NCBI RefSeq assembly: GCF_002927045.1
Contig: NZ_PRDW01000002.1
Span: 1-64,000 of the forward strand
Direction: 5' to 3'
Origin: Mycetohabitans endofungorum
Lineage (GTDB): Bacteria > Pseudomonadota > Gammaproteobacteria > Burkholderiales > Burkholderiaceae
Length of the DNA stretch: 64,000 bases
This document shows positions 18,204 through 26,275 of this stretch, piece after piece. The position numbers were made by a program, and so were the translations under genes. Under the pieces are notes generated by a model. That model saw only the letters and a list, made by a program, of their open reading frames with translations, did not search any database and was not told where the DNA came from. Position 1 is the first letter of the stretch. The number at the start of each line of letters is the position of its first letter.

Positions 18204-18677
18204 GTGAGGAACCATAAGCTCAATGCGACTGAAATCATAGCGGTGTTACAAGCACTTCGTGAGGGTGAGACGGTGCCTCAAATTTGTTGCCGATGGGGTA
18301 TCAGTGCAACGACGCTTTATCAATTAAAAAGAAGTTATGACGGTCTGAGTGAGCCTGTATTTGAACGTATCACCGCACTGATGCGGGAAAACGCACGGTT
18401 GCGCCAGCGTGTGAAATCGCTTGAACGCGATAGTGAAGTGCTGAGCGAGGCGCTTCGAGCGCAGAGTCTCAGCACACACAAGCGTCGCAGGTTAATCGAT
18501 CACTTAAGGCAGCATTTCACCGTGAGTCTGGCGCGTGTGTGCCGCTTAGTGGGGATGTCGCGCACCCTTTATTACTATGAACGTGGCGAACTAGGAGGAG
18601 AACAAGATGGCCCGGGCTTTGACCGAAGATCGGTAAAATCGCCCAGAAGTGGCCTTACTAAATCGGACAGACTCTGA
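18204..18677 (+). pseudogene. IS3-family transposase OrfA fused to truncated OrfB start
   Basis: The first 85 codons encode an IS3 OrfA: HTH (ICCRWGISATTLYQLKRSYD) then a leucine-zipper helix (ENARLRQRVKSLERDSEVL). The same frame runs on into the start of OrfB (LIDHLRQHFTVSLARVCRLV, then MSRTLYYYERGE). Similarity stops near 18600, and the tail is read from unrelated sequence. The whole DDE domain is missing. GTG is the only usable start because the nearby ATG is closed at once by TGA. Confidence 0.65.
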
Positions 18678-19637
18678 GGAGATGAGCAAGAAGACAAGAA
18701 AGATTCCTAAGAAACGCCTTGCGCAGGTTGCAATGAGAAGCCGAATTCCGCCGCTCGCCGATGTCATTGTTTGATGACTCGCTCCCTGCAGCGCCGTTCG
18801 TAACGGTCTGCCCCGGGGGCCGCGTACGTATTGGACTTGCCCACAGTGACGGCAGTCAGCCGCAGCAGTGCGGCCACGCGGTTAGTTGTCTTGCGCGTAT
18901 GTGACAACAATACCTTGCCGCCGCTGATCTTGCAGCCCGGCGACAATGTTAGTTTGTTGTTTCGTGCGGCTGCGCTTCTCGGACAAAGGCTTCTGCGGTA
19001 TTGGCTTATTGGCAGCCAGGACATCCGGATCACGCTCTCCTGGCTAACAAGAATCTGTTGCGTCGCATCGACAAGCTGCATCTGACGTTTACATTTGCTG
19101 GGGCGTGGATGCTTGCGTGTCTGCTGCGCCGGGAAGGCCATTAAATTGGCCGGTGACGCGTGCGCACGCTAATGAAACGGATGAGCGTAGAAGCGTTGTA
19201 CTACCGCCGAGCACGAGCCGGTGCAGCATGCAGCACAAGGTCTGGCCGTATCTGCTATGGAGCGTGAAGATCGAGCGAGCCAACCAGTTGTGGGCGCTGG
19301 ACACAACCTATGTTCCTATGGTGCGTGGCTTCGTGTATCTGACTGCGGTGGTGGACTGGGTTAGCCGCAAGGTACTCGCGCACCGGGTTGCCATCACGCT
19401 GGAAGCAACGCACGCTGTCGAAGCGCTCGAGGAAGCGTTCGCGCGCTACGGCAGCCCAAAACCGCGAGCACAAACCAAGGCAATCAGTTCACAGCGAACG
19501 CGTTCATTGAGGCCGTGCCGTGCTGAGCCGGAGCATTCGAGTGTTAATAATGGGCAAAAGAAGCTGGCGCGACAATGTATTTGTTGAACGAATGTGGCGG
19601 AAAATCACTAAAATTGTCCGAATAAATGAGGGCAACT
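18650..19637 (+). mobile_element. Second degenerate IS3-family element (IS407-like)
   Basis: An OrfA start (MSKKTRKIPKKR at 18682) decays after about 20 codons. An OrfB relic follows from about 19150. Degenerate inverted ends may be present: GTGGCCTTACTAAATCGGACA at about 18649-18669 against the inverse of TGTCCGAATAAATGAGGGC at 19615-19633. Matching is partial, so boundaries are approximate. The element lies between the PAAR-like gene and the tube gene of the eCIS. Confidence 0.6.
19150..19600 (+). pseudogene. IS3-family transposase OrfB, frameshifted
   Basis: TLMKRMSVEALYYRR is read in one frame, and IERANQLWALDTTYVPM, then VYLTAVVDWVSRKVLAHRV and ALEEAFARYG in the next. QFTANAFIEAV and GKRSWRDNVFVERMW are read in a third. 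Together they are the rve/DDE integrase core of an IS407-like OrfB. The first catalytic Asp (ALDTTY) and the later Glu region are recognisable. At least two frameshifts and a truncated C-terminus make it non-functional. Confidence 0.75.
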
Positions 19638-20110
19638 CTGTCATCTATTACAAGAATAGATTGTACTAAACTATTTTTCACACTGAACTAAACTTTTAGC
19701 CACGGCGATACACTGCCGACTGCGAACGGAGCATCACTCGGGCGGTGCTGGCACAGGAACCGAGTCAAAGGTGAAGGTCCAGCGCGAATCGGGTGAATTG
19801 TCAAAATCACGAAGCATAAAAAGGACACGAAGATGGCAACACTGAGTTGGCCTTTATCGCTTGTTCAGCTGCGGGCGGGTGTCGATATTCGAAGCGTTGA
19901 AGCTCGACTTGCTTAGCTGGTCAGTCCATTCGCTCAATGAAGCGACGTATTACCGCCGATGAGTTGGTCGCGTCTATCAGCGGATCAAGATATCGCTGAG
20001 CGGCACGGTAAACGTCGTGTCCACTGTACGCAATACGTGCCAGTCAAACGGCACGGGCTCGTGATGCAATCGGGACGCAAGGTTTCCTAATACACAATAA
20101 AGGAGAAGCT
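19638..20110. other. Leader region before the eCIS tube gene
   Basis: About 470 bp. It probably holds the promoter of the eCIS operon, but no confident -35/-10 pair can be assigned by eye. A 27-codon frame at 19833-19916 has a good purine-rich site (AAAAAGGACACGAAG) but no recognisable product; it may be a leader peptide or a relic. A clear ribosome-binding site (AAAGGAGAAG) precedes the tube gene. Confidence 0.4.
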
Positions 20111-20560
20111 ATGGCAACCACGGCAGATCAAATCGCAACAACTTACCCGATTCCGGTTTACCGGTTCAAAGTGACGATGGGCAAAGACGAGATGGCATTT
20201 AGCAATGTCTCGGGGTTGGATTTGGGATTTGAGACGATTACCTATAAGGATGGAGCGGGACATGTGTACCGGATGCCCGGGCAGCCCAGTGAGTTAAACA
20301 TCACATTGCGTCGGGGCGTGATTAAGGGTAAAAACGAGCTGTATGACTGGATTAGCAAGATATCGAAGAACCTGATCGACAAACGGGACCTCTCAATTAG
20401 TCTAACCGACGAGGCGGGCACCGCGTTGCTGGTGACGTGGAATGTGACGGATGCATTCCCAAGCAAATTGTCGGGGCCGAGCTTTGATGCGACAAGCAAT
20501 GAGGTGTCGATCGAGGAGTTGACGCTCGTAGCCGATCGATTGACGATAACATTCCACTGA
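20111..20560 (+). CDS. eCIS inner-tube protein (Afp1/Pvc1-like)
   Basis: 149 residues of the gp19/Hcp-like tail-tube fold. Family marks are the N-terminal PIPVYRFKV strand, FSNVSGLDLGFETITYKDG and the C-terminal EVSIEELTLVADRLTI. Hexamers of this protein stack into the inner tube through which cargo is delivered. It is the first gene of the contiguous operon, as afp1 is in the Serratia antifeeding prophage. AAAGGAGAAG six bases upstream fixes the start. A second, longer tube paralogue lies at 24766-25308 and is expected to adapt the tube to the spike. Confidence 0.93.
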   Translation: MATTADQIATTYPIPVYRFKVTMGKDEMAFSNVSGLDLGFETITYKDGAGHVYRMPGQPSELNITLRRGVIKGKNELYDWISKISKNLIDKRDLSISLTDEAGTALLVTWNVTDAFPSKLSGPSFDATSNEVSIEELTLVADRLTITFH

Positions 20561-20614
20561 AAGTGCGATCAGCGGCGCATGCCGCCAGTGCCCTATCCCG
20601 ATTGAGGTAAGAAC

Positions 20615-21829
20615 ATGGCTTACGATTGGCCGGGTGTCTATGTCGAAGAAGATAAAGGTCTGTCCTTGGCGATTACCAGCGGGGCGACCGCGGTGCCGGT
20701 GATTGCGTACGACCCTGACGGTTCAACTAATAAAGATAAAGATAAGGCGGTTAATAAAGACCTAATCTCGGCGCCGGCCCGTATCGATTCGTGGATGGCG
20801 TTCATGAATTTACCCGGTGTTCAGACCGTGGCAAAGGCTGAGACAGAAAAGCCCCCTAAGAAGCGTCTGCTTGATTGCCCGCTTTATATTGCGTTAAAAA
20901 CCTATTTCGACAATGGTGGTGGCTATTGCTATGTGTGTCCGACGAACGGAAAAGGTGATCCTGCTGATACGTTAATTAAGACCGTACCCGAGCTGGATGA
21001 CGTGACGTTAATTGTTCAAGCGGGGGTGCCCAAGTTGGCGGAAGCGGTTTTTACGTCAGGTACAGGTTTATGTGCAGAAGGCAAATCGCGCTTTGCAATT
21101 CTGGATGGCCCCCTAGCGGTGCTTAAAGGGGACGCTACGGACATGGACACATATCCTAATACGTCATATGCTGCTGCGTACTATCCTCCTTTGAGGGCAG
21201 AGTGGGCAACGTACGTCAAGGAGGATAAAGGGGCGAAGGTGTCGGTAACACTGGATATCCCGGTGAGCGCAGCAGTTGCCGGCGCATACTGTTCTGTTGA
21301 CCGTGACCGGGGCGTGTGGAAGGCGCCAGCCAATGTTCAGTTACAAGGCAAGGTCGTGCCTAAGTTTGTCGTATCCGATGCAGTCCAGGGAATCTACAAT
21401 CAGTATCCCAAACCCCTGAACATCATTCGCTGCTTTCAGGCAGGCGTGCCATTGGTGTGGGGTGCACGCACGCTGGCAGACGACAGCGAGAAGGAGCGTT
21501 GGCGATACGTGCCGGTGCGGCGGCTATTCGGTGCGGCGGAAAAAGATATCAAACGGGCGATGGCGTTTGCGGTGTTCGAACCGAATAGCCAGCCGACGTG
21601 GGAGAAGGTGCGGGCGGCAATCGATGCATATCTATATGGTATCTGGAAGGCGGGCGGGCTCATGGGCACGAAGCCGGAGGAAGCGTACTTTGTGCGGTTA
21701 GGGCTGGGGGTGACGATGACGCAGGACGACATCGATGAAGGCAAAATGATTGTCCAAGTTGGCATGGCGCCCGTGTTTCCTGCGGAGTTCATTATTTTGC
21801 GCTTCACTCAGGACATGGACACCGCGTAA
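20615..21829 (+). CDS. eCIS contractile sheath protein 1 (Afp2/Pvc2-like)
   Basis: 404-residue tail sheath protein. The N-terminus YDWPGVYVEEDKGLSLAI is the standard sheath start, which links to the neighbouring subunit. A variable middle is followed by the conserved C-terminal sheath domain with RWRYVPVRRLFGAAE, FEPNSQPTWEKVRAAID, a YLYGIWKAGGL helix and the terminal strand PAEFIILRF. Sheath subunits assemble around the tube and contract to drive it into the target. It is the shortest of three tandem sheath paralogues. GAGGTAAGAAC precedes the ATG. Confidence 0.93.
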   Translation: MAYDWPGVYVEEDKGLSLAITSGATAVPVIAYDPDGSTNKDKDKAVNKDLISAPARIDSWMAFMNLPGVQTVAKAETEKPPKKRLLDCPLYIALKTYFDNGGGYCYVCPTNGKGDPADTLIKTVPELDDVTLIVQAGVPKLAEAVFTSGTGLCAEGKSRFAILDGPLAVLKGDATDMDTYPNTSYAAAYYPPLRAEWATYVKEDKGAKVSVTLDIPVSAAVAGAYCSVDRDRGVWKAPANVQLQGKVVPKFVVSDAVQGIYNQYPKPLNIIRCFQAGVPLVWGARTLADDSEKERWRYVPVRRLFGAAEKDIKRAMAFAVFEPNSQPTWEKVRAAIDAYLYGIWKAGGLMGTKPEEAYFVRLGLGVTMTQDDIDEGKMIVQVGMAPVFPAEFIILRFTQDMDTA

Positions 21830-21898
21830 TGCGGATGGGTGGTCGAGCGGATAGGATGCACTGGAAAATTAAGAAATGTATAAATAGTGAGGGTAGTC

Positions 21899-23317
21899 AT
21901 GGGTGGACCTTATAAAGTTCCTGGCGTTTATATTGAAGAAGACCATTCGTTGTCGCTGAGTGTGCTGTCTGGTGCAACGGCCATCCCAGTGTTTGTTGGA
22001 CAGTTTTTTAAGCCCGGGGCGAAACAAGGGAACGATCCAATACCAGTGGCCACAGACCCTGTAGCCTGCATCAGAGTGAATAACTGGGCTGAATTTGCTA
22101 AGCAGTTTGATAGCACGCTTGATTTAAAGGAAGCCGCGCTCAAAGTGACTAACGATGCCATTACAGGTACGTGTAAAGTTGTACCCGACTCCGCCAGCGC
22201 CGTATCGGTACAAGCGTATTTCGAAAATGGTGGCGGGCCATGCTATGTTTTATCAATTCAGGCTTCAACATCATCAGCCGATATTGAAAGTGCGATTTTG
22301 GCCTATCCAGACATTTCGTTATTGTGCTATTGTGGAAATACACCAGCAGAGCCAGATAACGTTAAAACTGTCTTTAAAAGCTTGATCGATCCGCAGAAAA
22401 ACCTCGGCTATTTTGTGCTGACAGACAGTAATCTTGAAAATGTAAAGAATGTCGATTTTGGCAATAAGGAACAGGTTGCGATTTACTATCCAGCATTGCA
22501 GATGAGCTACCAGATGACAATACCTGATGATAATAAAATTGCATTAAGTGGAAATTTTAAGAGTTTTTCATCTTCCGGTTCACCCTTGCCGTCAACACTT
22601 AAATCGCTGATCGATTATAAGCCAAAAAATGACGCGGAACAGAGGGATAAAGAAGAACTGATTGGAAAGATTAGATCGTTGTCAGCCATTCCTCTTCGTG
22701 CAAGTGGGGTCATGGCGGGAGTCTATGCGCGTACCGATGCATTGCGTGGAGTATGGAAGGCCCCGGCGAATGTAACCTTGTCATCGGTAAAAGGGACGGT
22801 GTGGCCTTGCCCAACACCCCAGCAAGTACTCCAGCAAGCACCTCAACCGGTGACGGTTACCGATGAGATTCAGGAGAAACTGAATCCAGCAGGCCTCAAT
22901 GCAATCCGATATTTCACGAATCAACAAGCTTATGTAGTCTGGGGAGCCCGGACGCAGAACGGTACCGACGAAAATCCTGATAAGCGTTGGCGGTATATCC
23001 CAGTGCGGCGCTTATTTAATGCGGCTGAACGGGATATCAAGGCCGCAATGAGGCAAGTCGTGTTCGAGCCGAACAGTCAGCCGACATGGGAAAAAGTTAG
23101 TGCGGCTATTGATACTTACCTGTACGCGATATGGCGCAAGGGCGGCTTGCAGGGCGCAAAACCGGAAGAGGCGTATTTCGTGCAGGTGGGCAAGAATGTG
23201 ACGATGACCGATGCCGATATTCGCGCGGGCAAACTGATCGTTAAGGTTGGAATGGCTGCGGTGCGCCCGGCCGAATTCATTATCTTGCAGTTTTCACAGA
23301 AGCAACAAGATGAGTGA
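21899..23317 (+). CDS. eCIS contractile sheath protein 2 (Afp3/Pvc3-like)
   Basis: 472 residues from the ATG at 21899, preceded by GAGGGTAG; the frame is open a little further upstream but without a site. It starts GPYKVPGVYIEEDHSLSLSV and ends in the same C-terminal sheath domain as sheath 1 (RWRYIPVRRLFNAAERDIKA, FEPNSQPTWEKV, PAEFIILQF). The C-terminal third is nearly the same as in sheath 1 while the middle differs and is longer. That fits recent duplication or gene conversion of the structural core. Its middle domain probably decorates the sheath surface. Confidence 0.92.
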   Translation: MGGPYKVPGVYIEEDHSLSLSVLSGATAIPVFVGQFFKPGAKQGNDPIPVATDPVACIRVNNWAEFAKQFDSTLDLKEAALKVTNDAITGTCKVVPDSASAVSVQAYFENGGGPCYVLSIQASTSSADIESAILAYPDISLLCYCGNTPAEPDNVKTVFKSLIDPQKNLGYFVLTDSNLENVKNVDFGNKEQVAIYYPALQMSYQMTIPDDNKIALSGNFKSFSSSGSPLPSTLKSLIDYKPKNDAEQRDKEELIGKIRSLSAIPLRASGVMAGVYARTDALRGVWKAPANVTLSSVKGTVWPCPTPQQVLQQAPQPVTVTDEIQEKLNPAGLNAIRYFTNQQAYVVWGARTQNGTDENPDKRWRYIPVRRLFNAAERDIKAAMRQVVFEPNSQPTWEKVSAAIDTYLYAIWRKGGLQGAKPEEAYFVQVGKNVTMTDADIRAGKLIVKVGMAAVRPAEFIILQFSQKQQDE

Positions 23318-23395
23318 GCGCTTGAGTTTGGCACACCGAGTGCCGGTTGGAGGCATTGAGATGCGTTGAGATTGACGAATTTTGGAGTTTGAACA

Positions 23396-24769
23396 GTGCA
23401 TCACGAACAACCTGGTGTCAGCTTCAATTTTCAAGAGGAAGCCCGTACGACAACACCGGCCGATACGACGGTTCCGTTATTTGCTGGCTATACGGAAAAA
23501 GATCCGGAATCACAAGATCTAGAATCAAAGTGTCCGAAGTCCCCCGTCCTGCTGAATACGTTCGAAGATTTTACGCAGATTTTTGGTGGTTTTCCATCAT
23601 CTAACCCATTGGTTCCTTTGGCCCAGGAAGCCGCTTTCTATTACACCGTGAGACATTATTTCGATAACGGTGGTAGTACATGCTATGGTGTTTCATTGGG
23701 CAGCTATGCGAATTTGCCAGAAGGGGACGACTATTACGCACGGCAAGGCATAGCCGATTGCATTACCAAAACTGACTGGAATGATTTTCTTGAACAGGCG
23801 CTAGATGCAACGCTGTTGGCGGTGCCCGATATGGTAATGCTATCGGCACCCCAGTATTATCAGGCAAGCGACAGCGGTCAGTTGAACGATCAGCGGGTAT
23901 CGAAGGAAGATGCAGTACTTTGGACGTCGGTGTGGAAGAAGTTATTAAGCGTAACTCAATCTCATCGGCAGGTCTTTGTGGTGCTCGATGCACCAGACAA
24001 TCCGCAGCTTGTGCGCCAGTGTCTGGTTGAGCTGGAGTCAATGGATGAGGCATCGCGCGCGCGCGGTGCAGTGTATTGGCCGCGTCTGCAAACGAACTAT
24101 TACGTTGATTATGATGACGAGCGTCAGCGTATTCCACGCCAAATCGTCGTTCCACCCTCAGGCGCTGTGGTTGCAGCGATCGGTAAAACCGACCGCGATC
24201 GTGGTATTTGGAAGGCCCCGGCCAATGTCGAATTAACCCAAGTGATCCGGCCTAACTATCGGAGCTGGCGCGATGTATTACTTCCTAAGTCGCCGTTATT
24301 CGAGGAAAATAAAATAAGCATTAATCTGATTCGAAGCTTTGTCGGGCGCGGGGTGCGTGTATGGGGCTGCCGCACGTTGGTTGCCCCACCGTTGCCGGAT
24401 CGGTGGCGCTACGTTCAGGTACGGCGCACGCTGACCTATATCGAGACCACCTTAACGAACATTGGCCGTTATACGATATTCGAGCCGAATACCGCCATTA
24501 CGTGGACGACGCTCAAAAGCTTAGCGCGTGCCTGGCTACGCGATCTATGGCTCGCGGGAGGACTGGTTGGGGCACAGGAAGGCGATGCGTTCCAGGTCTT
24601 GTTAGGACTTGGCGAGAGCATGACGACAGAAGATATTCGATCAGGCCGGTTAATTCTGATCGTGAAGCTTGCGATGCAATATCCGGCGGAATTTATCGAG
24701 CTGCGCGTATTGTTTCAAACGGGCAGCGATGCTGTGCTAACAGAATCGACGGAGAAAGCGACATCATGA
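23396..24769 (+). CDS. eCIS contractile sheath protein 3 (Afp4/Pvc4-like)
   Basis: 457 residues, the most divergent sheath. The N-terminus HHEQPGVSFNFQEEARTTTP and the C-terminus (DRWRYVQVRRTLTYIETTL, FEPNTAITWTTLKSLARAWL, PAEFIELRVLF) keep the sheath fold. In Afp/PVC particles the third sheath type forms the ring next to the baseplate; the divergence here suits that role, by inference. GTG start with GGAG about 11 bp upstream. The stop overlaps the next start by ATGA, showing coupling. Confidence 0.9.
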   Translation: MHHEQPGVSFNFQEEARTTTPADTTVPLFAGYTEKDPESQDLESKCPKSPVLLNTFEDFTQIFGGFPSSNPLVPLAQEAAFYYTVRHYFDNGGSTCYGVSLGSYANLPEGDDYYARQGIADCITKTDWNDFLEQALDATLLAVPDMVMLSAPQYYQASDSGQLNDQRVSKEDAVLWTSVWKKLLSVTQSHRQVFVVLDAPDNPQLVRQCLVELESMDEASRARGAVYWPRLQTNYYVDYDDERQRIPRQIVVPPSGAVVAAIGKTDRDRGIWKAPANVELTQVIRPNYRSWRDVLLPKSPLFEENKISINLIRSFVGRGVRVWGCRTLVAPPLPDRWRYVQVRRTLTYIETTLTNIGRYTIFEPNTAITWTTLKSLARAWLRDLWLAGGLVGAQEGDAFQVLLGLGESMTTEDIRSGRLILIVKLAMQYPAEFIELRVLFQTGSDAVLTESTEKATS

Positions 24770-25308
24770 GCAGTGCAATATTATCAACCGCCGAGGCGAT
24801 GGCTACGGCGCCGATAACCGGTGATTTCTACGCGCATAGCCACCGTTTTTTAGTCCAAGTCTTTGCTAAGAAGAATTGGCGATTCATGGGTAATCTGCAA
24901 ACGCTCAGTGTACTGCCAACGGTCGTTGATTTTCGTTTTCAACGCATTAGCGGACTGGGCCGGACGATCCAAACAAAGATGTTTCATCAAGGTGGTGATC
25001 CTATTAACCAGATTCACTTACCGAAGGAACTCACACAGGAGAACATTGTTTTGGAGCGCGGGGTCACGACATTATCGCCGCTGACGACAATGTTCATCGA
25101 CACGATGCGACAATTCAAAAGCCGGTACCTGGTGGTGGTCATCTTGTTGCTTGATTCATCGTCGTTGCCGCTGTGCAGTTGGATTTGCATGGATGCGTTA
25201 CCCGTGAAGCTGCAATGGGGCGAACTCGATGCCAATAGCAACACCGTCTTGCTTAATACGATGGAGCTCGCTTGCCGGGATGTGCAGTGGATGGGGTTGG
25301 TGGCATGA
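24766..25308 (+). CDS. eCIS second tube protein (Afp5/Pvc5-like)
   Basis: 180 residues from the ATG at 24766, which overlaps the sheath 3 stop. The frame is open further upstream, but that part lies within the sheath gene. Tube-fold marks are FYAHSHRFLVQVF, VDFRFQRISGLGRTIQTKMF, an IVLERGVT strand and a C-terminal WGELDANSNTVLLNTMELAC block. In Afp5/Pvc5 this longer tube protein forms the first tube layer on the spike hub; the same is inferred here from order and size. Its stop overlaps the next gene by 4 bp. Confidence 0.9.
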   Translation: MSSAILSTAEAMATAPITGDFYAHSHRFLVQVFAKKNWRFMGNLQTLSVLPTVVDFRFQRISGLGRTIQTKMFHQGGDPINQIHLPKELTQENIVLERGVTTLSPLTTMFIDTMRQFKSRYLVVVILLLDSSSLPLCSWICMDALPVKLQWGELDANSNTVLLNTMELACRDVQWMGLVA

Positions 25309-25517
25309 TCGAGATTCATGAATTAATCATCGAGGCGCGCATCGGTACGCCAGGGACACGGAGTGTGCCGGTGTCCGCGCTGGGTACGGCTGCGTCGCCC
25401 ATACCTCCTTGGGAAGCAGCGCAGTGTGAGGCGCGTTGGGTGGATGCGATTGTGCGGCAGGTCATTGAACGGTTGCGTGATGAATGGAGCAGTGATGTCC
25501 ACGGAGGTAGCGTATGA
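25305..25517 (+). CDS. eCIS DUF5908 small protein (Afp6/Pvc6-like)
   Basis: 70 residues starting IEIHELIIEARIG, the diagnostic start of DUF5908 proteins of eCIS clusters. The rest is short, with a C-terminal amphipathic helix (VDAIVRQVIERLRDEW). The position between tube 2 and the LysM protein is the same as afp6. Its structural role is not established. The start overlaps the tube 2 stop (ATGA) and the stop overlaps the LysM gene start, so expression is tightly coupled. Confidence 0.85.
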   Translation: MIEIHELIIEARIGTPGTRSVPVSALGTAASPIPPWEAAQCEARWVDAIVRQVIERLRDEWSSDVHGGSV

Positions 25518-26275
25518 GCGGGAGCGAGCAGTCGCTGCAGAAATTGAAAATGACGCCCTATTCGCTGGACAAGGGGGGGGCGCTCAAAAACTTGGCTGGG
25601 CCCTTCGAAGTTTTGTACAACCCTGAATCATTGACGATTGGGTATGGTGCAAAGTTTCGGGACGTGTCGCAGGCCGACAGCTCCAATACCCGCGTCAAAT
25701 TTGACGCGGTGACACCCAGCACGCTGGCGGTGGAGTTGATCCTAGACAGCAGTTTGCCAGACAGCAAAACAAGCGTCGATGAGCAGTTGACTAGTCTGTA
25801 CATCACGTTTTTTAGGATCAACGGCGCGGTGCGTACGCCCAACATTGTTAAGGTCGAATGGGGCCATTTTGGCTGGGCGGGGCAAATGAAGTTTACCGGC
25901 TGGATGACGAACATGACGGTGACATGTTCGCTCTTTGACCGCAGTGGCGCGCCTCAACGTGCCAATCTCTCGGTCAACTTCCTTGAAGAGTTGGAGCTGG
26001 ATATGGGAGGCAAGGGTGGCAGCGGCGGTAACGTGTCGCAGGGAGGCGGCCAAGGCGGTAGCGGTGGTAGTACGCGGCAAGCCAGTATGTTGTACGAAGG
26101 CGGGCCCGTTCCAGATGGTGCCACATTGGCTCATATTGCTGAGGGAGCGTGGTCTGTGCCGAGCCAAACGACGGCGAGTGATTATCTCTCGTACGCCCGT
26201 GAAAATGATTTGGATAGCCTGGAGGCCTTGACACCCGGCCAATTTTTACGTGTGCCTGGCTCTAGGGAGACGTGA
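25514..26275 (+). CDS. eCIS LysM-domain baseplate hub protein (Afp7/Pvc7-like)
   Basis: 253 residues. The N-terminal domain (LKNLAGPFEVLYNPESLTIG) is the conserved Afp7/gp53-like adaptor. Residues 160-190 are a Gly/Ser-rich linker. The C-terminus is a LysM-like module (DGATLAHIAEGAW to LTPGQFLRVPG). In related systems this protein clamps the tube to the spike and baseplate within the particle, so the LysM module need not bind cell wall. It overlaps its upstream neighbour by 4 bp and its stop shares a base with the spike gene start. Confidence 0.9.
   Translation: MSGSEQSLQKLKMTPYSLDKGGALKNLAGPFEVLYNPESLTIGYGAKFRDVSQADSSNTRVKFDAVTPSTLAVELILDSSLPDSKTSVDEQLTSLYITFFRINGAVRTPNIVKVEWGHFGWAGQMKFTGWMTNMTVTCSLFDRSGAPQRANLSVNFLEELELDMGGKGGSGGNVSQGGGQGGSGGSTRQASMLYEGGPVPDGATLAHIAEGAWSVPSQTTASDYLSYARENDLDSLEALTPGQFLRVPGSRET

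Noticed and set aside
24361-24765. Upstream extension of the second tube protein frame
   Set aside because: It lies wholly inside sheath 3 coding sequence; the ATG at 24766 with ATGA overlap and tube-family start is the natural start.
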